From Patescibacteria group bacterium (GTDB taxonomy: Bacteria > Patescibacteriota > Gracilibacteria > Peribacterales > Peribacteraceae), in the NCBI GenBank assembly GCA_018818235.1, contig JAHISE010000052.1:1-5281 (forward strand): a stretch of 5,281 nt of DNA, in the 5' to 3' direction. The translations under genes were made by a program, and so were the position numbers. How positions within the stretch are numbered: the stretch's first letter is position 1; the number at the start of each line of letters is the position of its first letter. The notes below the pieces were generated by a model. It searched no databases. It was given only the letters and a program-made list of their open reading frames with translations, and was not told the origin of the DNA. Positions 1 through 4,564 of the stretch are shown in pieces.

Positions 1-12
1 ATGCAGCAATGA
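1..12 (+). CDS. Possible 3' end of an upstream gene (last codons only)
   Basis: Frame 1 reads Met-Gln-Gln and then TGA at 10-12. That stop shares bases with the RT start codon at 9-11, giving the ATGA overlap typical of translationally coupled genes. Only three codons are visible, so no product can be read. In DGR loci a small four-helix-bundle accessory protein (Avd) often sits just before the RT and would fit this position, but that is an expectation from family knowledge and not something this sequence shows. A chance stop codon is also possible. Confidence 0.3.
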   Translation: MQQ

Positions 13-1058
13 AGGCATACAGGAACCTTTTCGGCAACATTACCTCCAAGGAAACTCTTTTCATTGCATGGGAAGAGTTTCGGAAGGGCAAACAGGCTCG
101 GAAGGATGTGCAGGAATTCGAGCGCAGGCTGGAACAGAATCTTTTTGCCCTGCATCGTGAACTTGCAACCGGGACCTACCGACACAAACCTTACAGCGCA
201 TTTACCATCTGCGATCCCAAGCAGCGCCGCATTCACAAGGCCAGCGTGCGAGATCGCATTCTGCACCATGCGGTTTTCTCCGTACTCAACCCCGTTTTTG
301 AACCAACATTCATTGCCCATTCTTTCTCCTGCCAGAAAGGCAAGGGAACGCACAAAGCAGTAAACGCGCTCGATAGGATGCTGAGAAGTGTGAGCCGGAA
401 CGGAACGCGTTCCTGCTTTGTCCTCAAATGCGATGTCCACCAGTTCTTTGCTTCCGTGAATCACGATACGCTCCTCGGTATCATCGAGAGGCGCGTGAAG
501 GATGAGAAGACCATCACTCTGCTCCGTGAAATCATCGGAAGTTTCGTTGCCAAGGACTCTGATCTCTTCGGCCGGAAGGGGATCCCCATCGGCAATCTTA
601 CTTCCCAGCTCTTTGCGAATATCTACCTCAAAGAGTTTGATCAGTTCATCAAACACACGCTCAAGCTCAGGCATTACGTCCGGTACACGGATGATTTTGT
701 GATCGTCGGTAAAAGTTATGCTGAATTGGAAGCGTACCTCGCACCTATCAAGTCTTTCCTTAAGGATAATTTGTATCTCGACCTACACCCGCACAAGGTA
801 ACAATCCGAAAGTGCAATCAGGGCATCGATTTCCTCGGATATGTTCTTCTGCCACATCACCGCATGCTTCGCACGAAGGCAAAACGGCGAATGATGAGGA
901 AGCTCACGGAGCGAATCGATAATTGCAAAGCGGGACAAATACCGCCAGAGAGCGTCAAACAATCGCTTCAGTCTTACCTCGGCGTTCTCTTGCACGCAGA
1001 TTGCCACCGAATGAGTCAGGATCTGCAAAATCAGTGCTGGTTTTTGCTTCAAAAGTGA
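9..1058 (+). CDS. Reverse transcriptase, diversity-generating-retroelement (DGR) type
   Basis: This 349-residue protein is an RNA-directed DNA polymerase consisting of little more than the RT fingers-palm-thumb core. Visible motifs in order are an RDRILHHAVF segment (81-90) followed by the HSFSCQKGKGTHKA region (104-117), palm motif A with the first catalytic Asp (KCDVHQFF, D142), motif 4 GIPIGNLTSQ (191-200), the catalytic YTDD box (226-229), and FLGY (275-278), followed by a short thumb ending in a QSYLGVL helix (321-327). Group II intron and retron RTs usually have QGxxxSP at motif 4; the SQ ending here is the DGR-class signature. There is no maturase X domain, no HNH or En domain, and no retron VTG motif. 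The N-terminal MKAYRNLF matches the usual start of these short RTs, supporting the ATG at 9, which overlaps an upstream stop (ATGA). All catalytic Asp residues are present and the length is normal, so the enzyme looks intact. DGR RTs copy a template-repeat RNA with adenine mutagenesis into a variable target gene, but no template or variable repeat is visible here. It is more GC-rich than genes to the right. RT identity is very sure; DGR class is likely. Confidence 0.93.
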   Translation: MKAYRNLFGNITSKETLFIAWEEFRKGKQARKDVQEFERRLEQNLFALHRELATGTYRHKPYSAFTICDPKQRRIHKASVRDRILHHAVFSVLNPVFEPTFIAHSFSCQKGKGTHKAVNALDRMLRSVSRNGTRSCFVLKCDVHQFFASVNHDTLLGIIERRVKDEKTITLLREIIGSFVAKDSDLFGRKGIPIGNLTSQLFANIYLKEFDQFIKHTLKLRHYVRYTDDFVIVGKSYAELEAYLAPIKSFLKDNLYLDLHPHKVTIRKCNQGIDFLGYVLLPHHRMLRTKAKRRMMRKLTERIDNCKAGQIPPESVKQSLQSYLGVLLHADCHRMSQDLQNQCWFLLQK

Positions 1059-1073
1059 GAACTTTGATAAAAA

Positions 1074-1217
1074 TCAGAATTTCACCCTCAGCGGAGCCTG
1101 AACAGTTCCCAGCCCCACAAACCCGTTCAAAGCCATATTTGCATCCTGTACCCTCTGTATGTACTCTTTTACCGCTTTCACGGGGGCAGTTTTCGGTTCA
1201 AAACCAGTATTCGATGC
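1074..1217 (-). pseudogene. Possible 3' remnant of a protein gene, disrupted by repeats
   Basis: Read on the minus strand, the frame ending at TGA (1074-1076) is open for about 47 codons. It gives a protein-like sequence with an amphipathic helix (VKAVKEYIQRVQDANMAL) followed by GFVGLGTVQAPLRVKF. The frame stays open upstream to a stop at 1299-1301, but from about 1220 onward it runs through the hairpin repeat cluster and loses protein-like character. There is no plausible start or RBS apart from an internal ATG (1134-1136), which would leave only 20 codons. One reading is a gene tail left after repeats invaded or after a deletion; it would converge on the RT gene, with its stop 16 bases from the RT stop. 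The family is not recognised. An open run of this length can arise by chance, so this is a weak call. Confidence 0.3.
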
Positions 1218-1225
1218 CCCACCAT

Positions 1226-1242
1226 CCTTCGCGCAGCGAAGG
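1226..1242. repeat. Perfect short hairpin, 7-bp stem
   Basis: CCTTCGC (1226-1232) pairs perfectly with GCGAAGG (1236-1242) across a GCA loop. The left arm can instead pair with the distant GCGAAGGATGG at 1352-1362, so two folds compete. No T-run follows on either strand, so it is not a standard intrinsic terminator. Confidence 0.7.
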
Positions 1243-1305
1243 TTGCCATCCGTAGCCTTTTGCTGGTGGTATTTTATTGGGCAACAAATTCGCTGCGGCT
1301 ATGGT

Positions 1306-1346
1306 TGGCAAGCCACGTCATTCATGAATGATCGTGGCAAGCCACG
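1306..1346. repeat. Palindrome flanked by a 12-bp direct repeat
   Basis: TGGCAAGCCACG occurs at 1306-1317 and again at 1335-1346. Between the copies lies TCATTCATGAATGA (1318-1331), a perfect 14-bp palindrome. The GCCACG of the first copy also pairs with CGTGGC (1333-1338), extending the stem with a single bulged T at 1332. The second copy can additionally fold on itself (CGTGGC-AA-GCCACG), although a 2-base loop is unfavourable in a single strand. Confidence 0.75.
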
Positions 1347-1375
1347 CAAAAGCGAAGGATGGCCAATAATGTAGC

Positions 1376-1389
1376 CTCGCCGCAGCGAG
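1376..1389. repeat. Small hairpin CTCGC-CGCA-GCGAG
   Basis: A 5-bp GC-rich stem with a 4-base loop lies inside the repeat cluster. It is followed directly by another copy of the GCGAAGGTTG word (1389-1398) that also occurs at 1236-1245. It is part of the same repeat family and has no other function visible. Confidence 0.5.
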
Positions 1390-1487
1390 CGAAGGTTGAC
1401 TTTTCAGTTAGTACCTCCTGGCTATGGTTGGCAGGCTACATCATTCGCGAATGCCGTGGTCACCAGAATTCAATTTATGTATTAACA

Positions 1488-1506
1488 AGCTCGATATAAT
1501 CGAGTT
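1488..1506. terminator. Weak palindrome between convergent genes, possible terminator
   Basis: CTCGAT (1490-1495) and ATCGAG (1499-1504) pair around an ATA loop, with a G-T wobble and one A-T pair extending the stem. It lies between the RT gene and the convergent ABC transporter gene, where a bidirectional terminator would be useful. The stem is short and no clear T-run follows on either strand, so termination is a guess from position and symmetry. Confidence 0.3.
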
Positions 1507-1509
1507 GAA

Positions 1510-1530
1510 TGTCGATTGTCAATTGTCACT
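1510..1530. repeat. Three tandem 7-base units (TGTCGAT, TGTCAAT, TGTCACT)
   Basis: Three adjacent TGTC-starting heptamers run into the end of the ABC transporter gene. The stop codon of that gene (TGA on the minus strand, 1526-1528) and part of its final Gln codon lie inside the third unit. The array is short and may be fortuitous. Confidence 0.45.
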
Positions 1531-3301
1531 GTATAAACCCCCTAACCTGACTCTCCCAAAGCTTCGCATACACACCACCATGATCCAATAGATCATCATG
1601 TGTCCCGTCTTCATGAATGATTCCATCTTCGATTACGACGATACGATCCATTGCCTGAAGAGTTGAAAGCCTGTGAGCGATTGCAAGGACTGTCTTGTCC
1701 TTAATAAGTTCAAGCAGAGCTCTCTGAATTGCAGCTTCACTCTCGGAGTCGAGCGAGCTTGTAGCCTCGTCCAAAACAAGAATTTTGGCGTTTTTGAGTA
1801 TCGCACGTGCTATTGCGATTCTTTGGCGTTGACCTCCGGATAGTTTAACTCCACGTTCTCCAACGAATGTTGAGTAGTTATCAGGGAGCTCAGAAATGAA
1901 ACCATGTGCCTGAGCAAGTTGTGCTGCTTTTTCAACTGCTTCATCGCTTGCATCAAGGTCACCGTATCGAATGTTATCTCGGATTGATCTGTGGAAGAGC
2001 GAGACATCCTGAGGAACCATGGCAATACCTTTTCGCAGTGTCTCACGTGTTACTTTGCAGATATCTTGATTATCTATAAATATAGATCCATCTTGCAATT
2101 CAAATTGTCTAAGTAGTAAGTTTGCAAGAGTGGTTTTACCGGCTCCGCTGGTTCCGACCAGACCAACTTTCTGGCCTGCAGGAATTGTTAGCTCAAGTCC
2201 TTTAAATACTTCTCTGTGCTCATAGCTGAAGTTAACCGAGTTAAATGCGACAGCTCCATTGGGAACTGCCAAAGGTTTAGCATCAGGTTCATCAACAATC
2301 TCGTGAGGAACAATCAGTTCGTCCAGTCCCTCCTGTACTCGGCTGTAATTATCTATAAAGTTTGTCATCTTTTGTCCAATAAAGAAGAGAGAATGAACAA
2401 TCCTGAGTATGATCATGATTATCATTACAACTGATCCGATTGTTATTAGGCCGAGTGTAAGAAGATAAAGTGATGTCCAAAGCATTCCTGCTATGAACAT
2501 AGCTATCAGGGTCCCATTCATAAATAAGATCCATTCAGAAAGCCACCAGTTTTTAAGGTCAGCTGTTCGGTAATTCTCGATGAACTCTTCCACATATTCG
2601 CGTTCATATTCATGATGTCCGCCTTGTTGTACTGCTGCCATATTGGAAGCGGCATCCACCATTTTTCCTTTGAGTACTGAGCCGTGTTTGGCGACTGCAA
2701 AAGCGTGTTGCTTTTTCTTTAGTACAAGAAAGACGTTTATTGTGAGGAAGATTGCAACCCATATACCAAGTATGGCACCCAGTCTCCAATCGGATACAAA
2801 TGCGATTATAAAGCTAAGTATAAAGCTGACCCCAAGAGGAAGAAATTCCCAGATAAATGCGGAAAGAATATCTCCGGTTCCCCATGATGCATTACTGATT
2901 TTATTGGTTAGTGATCCTGCAAAATGATCGTTGAAATATGAAGAGCTGTGCTCGGTTAAGTATGCGAATAGTTTCCTGTGAACCTGAGCGCGAGCGTATG
3001 TTATCCAGCGCATTCCGCAAAAACCACTGCATCTCCACGTGTTCTCGTCAATAAAGTACACGGCTGGGTAGACTATTGCCCAGAGCCACATTGCACTGTT
3101 ATCAGTGAATCCTGATGCGGAGGCTGCTGTAATAGCGTCAATCAGGGACTTAAGTAGTACGGCTAGTGTGCTGTCGAATACCTCTGCCAATACTACCGAA
3201 ATCAGAGCTCCAACAGCCCATGGACGATGTTCCTTGGATACAAACCAGGCAAATATAAATGGATTATTGGGGGGCCGTTCAATGACGATATTTTCAGGCA
3301 T
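1526..3301 (-). CDS. ABC exporter, fused membrane and ATPase domains (ABCB/MsbA-like half-transporter)
   Basis: This 591-residue inner-membrane protein uses ATP to move a substrate out of the cytoplasm and should work as a homodimer or as half of a heterodimer. The N-terminal half has about six hydrophobic segments, near residues 29-50, 70-86, 146-170, 172-195, 256-286 and 288-309. The C-terminal half is a complete nucleotide-binding domain: aromatic A-loop Y360, Walker A GTSGAGKTT (383-391), Q-loop Q431, signature LSGGQ (487-491), Walker B ILVLDE (507-512) with SLD D-loop, and switch His H543. All catalytic residues are present and the length is normal for the family. The ATG at 3301 gives the expected short cytoplasmic N-terminus before the first helix; no good Shine-Dalgarno is seen. 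The substrate cannot be told: relatives export lipids, lipid-linked sugars, peptides or drugs. The methyltransferase gene lies upstream on the same strand after about 140 bases, so cotranscription is possible but unproven. Confidence 0.95.
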   Translation of the reverse strand: MPENIVIERPPNNPFIFAWFVSKEHRPWAVGALISVVLAEVFDSTLAVLLKSLIDAITAASASGFTDNSAMWLWAIVYPAVYFIDENTWRCSGFCGMRWITYARAQVHRKLFAYLTEHSSSYFNDHFAGSLTNKISNASWGTGDILSAFIWEFLPLGVSFILSFIIAFVSDWRLGAILGIWVAIFLTINVFLVLKKKQHAFAVAKHGSVLKGKMVDAASNMAAVQQGGHHEYEREYVEEFIENYRTADLKNWWLSEWILFMNGTLIAMFIAGMLWTSLYLLTLGLITIGSVVMIIMIILRIVHSLFFIGQKMTNFIDNYSRVQEGLDELIVPHEIVDEPDAKPLAVPNGAVAFNSVNFSYEHREVFKGLELTIPAGQKVGLVGTSGAGKTTLANLLLRQFELQDGSIFIDNQDICKVTRETLRKGIAMVPQDVSLFHRSIRDNIRYGDLDASDEAVEKAAQLAQAHGFISELPDNYSTFVGERGVKLSGGQRQRIAIARAILKNAKILVLDEATSSLDSESEAAIQRALLELIKDKTVLAIAHRLSTLQAMDRIVVIEDGIIHEDGTHDDLLDHGGVYAKLWESQVRGFIQ

Positions 3302-3322
3302 AACAAATATTTGAGTTAGCTT

Positions 3323-3328
3323 ATTATA
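3323..3328 (-). promoter_or_regulatory. Candidate -10 box for the ABC transporter gene
   Basis: On the minus strand a perfect TATAAT lies about 22 bases before the ATG at 3301, implying a short leader of roughly 14 bases. The region 16-18 bases further upstream has no good TTGACA match. In AT-rich spacer DNA such a hexamer can occur by chance, so this rests only on the -10 match and its position. Confidence 0.35.
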
Positions 3329-3442
3329 GAAACGTATGAATAGTGCTTTTATTACAGATTTCTATGAGTAATTTGCTGTTATTGGAGCGTCAAAACATGT
3401 CTGAAAGCTTTTATATTTGTCGTCTTAAAAGTACTAAAATTA

Positions 3443-4084
3443 TTATTTCTTAATTAATGGTTTTATTGCAACTGCGCCAAATCCCGAAGGAAGTATTGTA
3501 TCAACTTCTGTTTTGTGTCCCATATCTCCATATTGTTTAGTTAAAATATTTTTGAATAAAAGAGTAAACTCTGCCAGCAAAAACCAAAACAACTTAAAAG
3601 GACGCCACCAGAGAGTATCACACTGAAATCCTATACGTTGAAATATGATCGCAAGAGTTACTATTGTATTGTTATCTGTGGTTATTTCCTGAATATCAAA
3701 ATCTTTTAATAGAACTCTAATTCCGCTGGAAGTGAAACGCCAATAATCGTGTGGCATATCATGTAATGGAAAGCAGAACGGGACTCCGATCATCAATTTT
3801 CCACCCTTTTTTAGAACTCTGTAACATTCACTTATAACTTGATGAGGGTATTTGACGTGTTCCAGTAAAGCCCCCATATATACCATGTCGTATGTTTCGT
3901 CAGCTATAGGCATTTTGTGTGCGTCAGCAAGTATATGAGGATCACGTTTTGGGTTTATATCTAATGTTGTCAGGTTCGAAAAGTATTTATTACGTTGCGA
4001 CAGCTTACCGTCACCGACTTCTAAAACCTTTACATCTGTAGGTTCTATGTGGGCATCAAGACGGCGGGTTATTTTAGAGAACAT
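3443..4084 (-). CDS. Class I SAM-dependent methyltransferase (Methyltransf_11-like)
   Basis: This 213-residue protein has the Rossmann-type methyltransferase core. Motif I is VLEVGDGKL (20-28), where Asp replaces the Cys of the common VLDIGCG form. An acidic residue ends strand 2 (LDINP, D42), followed by the ADAHKMP loop (53-59, D54), the YDMVYMGALLEHV segment (65-77), and RVLKKGGKLMIGVPF (89-103). The HDYWRFT segment (112-118) is often seen in methyltransferases of surface-polysaccharide gene sets, which hints at a sugar or envelope substrate without proving it. A hydrophobic, aromatic stretch (162-180) could touch the membrane. The ATG at 4084 is the only standard start, but it lacks a Shine-Dalgarno, and the frame stays open for 28 more codons upstream with no ATG, GTG or TTG. 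The true N-terminus may therefore be longer through a rare start, or the gene may have lost its original 5' end. Base composition is very AT-rich. The fold is confident; the substrate is unknown. Confidence 0.88.
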   Translation of the reverse strand: MFSKITRRLDAHIEPTDVKVLEVGDGKLSQRNKYFSNLTTLDINPKRDPHILADAHKMPIADETYDMVYMGALLEHVKYPHQVISECYRVLKKGGKLMIGVPFCFPLHDMPHDYWRFTSSGIRVLLKDFDIQEITTDNNTIVTLAIIFQRIGFQCDTLWWRPFKLFWFLLAEFTLLFKNILTKQYGDMGHKTEVDTILPSGFGAVAIKPLIKK

Positions 4085-4301
4085 CAGTAGGTAATGGGGG
4101 ATTATATATTTTGATAGAGTATATATTTTAGATCTTACTGTTTTAAGCCTTCTTAAATCACAAATATATTATTATAAGCAGATAGTTCAAGAATAGCAGT
4201 TGTGTATCTGTTTATCTAATAAAACCGGATCAGTAGATAATTTACTGCAGAAAATATATATATGAAACACTAATAACGGTATTTGTAAGTCAAATCCTTA
4301 A
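4085..4301. other. AT-rich spacer upstream of the methyltransferase gene
   Basis: No gene, RNA gene or strong repeat is visible here. The first part continues the methyltransferase frame on the minus strand (to the stop at 4169-4171). The rest is short AT-rich runs such as the ATATATAT near 4254-4262. Its low G+C contrasts sharply with the adjoining inverted-repeat element. Confidence 0.6.
4101..4106 (-). promoter_or_regulatory. Candidate -10 box upstream of the methyltransferase gene
   Basis: A perfect TATAAT on the minus strand lies 16 bases before the ATG at 4084. A second TATAAT is at 4171-4176, which would instead give a longer transcript covering the 28 open codons upstream of that ATG. 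Neither has a convincing -35 box, and the surrounding DNA is very AT-rich, so chance matches are likely. Confidence 0.22.
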
Positions 4302-4340
4302 CCGAACTCACCCTCGACCCCTCTCCACACCGCTCCGCCT

Positions 4341-4366
4341 GGCACGTCTCACATGTGAGACGTGCC
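4341..4366. repeat. Perfect 26-bp palindrome
   Basis: Each 13-base arm is the exact reverse complement of the other (left arm GGCACGTCTCACA). The arms GGCACGTC/GACGTGCC closely match those of the neighbouring palindrome at 4371-4392, while the core TCACATGTGA is different. It has no unpaired loop in duplex form, so it could extrude as a cruciform or, in RNA, fold as a hairpin with a minimal loop. Confidence 0.9.
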
Positions 4367-4370
4367 CTGC

Positions 4371-4392
4371 CACGTCAGTCGCGACTGACGTG
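4371..4392. repeat. Perfect 22-bp palindrome
   Basis: The left arm CACGTCAGTCG is the exact reverse complement of the right arm. The outer CACGTC/GACGTG is shared with the palindrome just upstream, but the core here is AGTCGCGACT. It is only five bases from the neighbouring palindrome, and both are enclosed by the 12-bp stem 4318-4329/4403-4414. Confidence 0.9.
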
Positions 4393-4463
4393 CCCAGCCC
4401 ACTGTGGAGAGGGGAGCTCTGCTATTGGAGAATTCAAAGTTTGTTCTCTCCTTTTACAGAGCT

Positions 4464-4489
4464 CCCCTCTCCTCCTCAGAGGAGAGGGG
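4464..4489. repeat. Strong hairpin, 11-bp GC-rich stem with CTCA loop
   Basis: CCCCTCTCCTC (4464-4474) pairs perfectly with GAGGAGAGGGG (4479-4489). Both arms also belong to larger stems of the element: the left arm overlaps the partner of 4406-4421, and the right arm is part of the outer repeat. The hairpin therefore excludes those pairings. On the minus strand it follows the end of obg by about 75 bases without a T-run, so any terminator role is weakly supported. Confidence 0.75.
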
Positions 4490-4564
4490 CCGGGGGTGAG
4501 GTCGGATAGAAAGCTAAAAATTTATTCCAGTAAATTATCTCCTGATCCATAAAACCACAGAAAA

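Larger units (their letters stand above)
1222..1462. repeat. Cluster of degenerate inverted and direct repeats downstream of the RT gene
   Basis: This non-coding stretch is built from recurring words. GGCTATGGTTGGCA occurs twice (1297-1310 and 1420-1433), each followed by a related palindromic core: CATTCATGAATG in copy 1 and CATTCGCGAATG in copy 2, then CGTGG. An imperfect inverted copy, CCATCCGTAGCC (1246-1257), can pair with the start of copy 1. GCGAAGG recurs at 1236, 1352 and 1389. CCATCCTTCGC (1222-1232) is the exact reverse complement of 1352-1362, so a long hairpin could close 1222-1362. ATGTAGCC (1369-1376) is complementary to GGCTACAT (1434-1441). Such arrays resemble REP-like or MITE-like elements. 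No transposase is present. Confidence 0.75.
4302..4505. repeat. GC-rich nested inverted-repeat element, about 204 bp (MITE/REP-like)
   Basis: The outer ends form a 25-bp inverted repeat (4302-4326 against 4481-4505; 22 of 25 positions complementary, including the CTCACCC/GGGTGAG tips). Inside are several perfect stems: 4318-4329 with 4403-4414 (12 bp), 4406-4421 with 4457-4472 (16 bp), and 4464-4474 with 4479-4489 (11 bp, CTCA loop). Two complete palindromes sit in the left half. The word GGAGAGGGG or its complement appears four times in alternating orientation, so arms can exchange partners. The element is much richer in G+C than its flanks. It has no coding capacity and no obvious target-site duplication. 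It lies between obg and the methyltransferase gene and could act as a transcript-end structure, but no T-run follows. Transposon-derived or REP-type origin is an inference from the architecture. Confidence 0.85.

Noticed and set aside
9..1058. Retron or group II intron RT
   Set aside because: No retron VTG motif and no msr/msd-like structured leader are visible. No maturase X domain, endonuclease domain or intron domain V/VI hairpin is visible, and motif 4 ends in SQ, not SP.
923..1255. 110-codon plus-strand open frame across the RT end and the spacer
   Set aside because: It lies mostly in another frame of the RT gene and then enters low-complexity repeat sequence. No RBS and no recognisable domain.
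1159..1374. 71-codon plus-strand open frame in the repeat cluster
   Set aside because: It is made of the hairpin repeats themselves and has no protein-like features.
1297..1462. The two GGCTATGGTTGGCA copies as a DGR template/variable repeat pair
   Set aside because: Mismatches between the copies include G-to-A, C-to-T and A-to-G changes and are not concentrated at adenines of one copy. The units are short and non-coding, so they do not behave as a TR/VR pair.
1222..1462. CRISPR array
   Set aside because: Repeats are degenerate, irregularly spaced and in both orientations. There are no uniform spacers and no cas genes.
4302..4505. tRNA or other standard structured RNA gene
   Set aside because: No cloverleaf, TTC-containing T-loop or CCA end is visible. 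The stems are simple nested inverted repeats.
4355..4552. 65-codon plus-strand open frame inside the nested repeat element
   Set aside because: It starts inside a perfect palindrome and follows inverted-repeat sequence throughout, so it is a by-product of the repeats.
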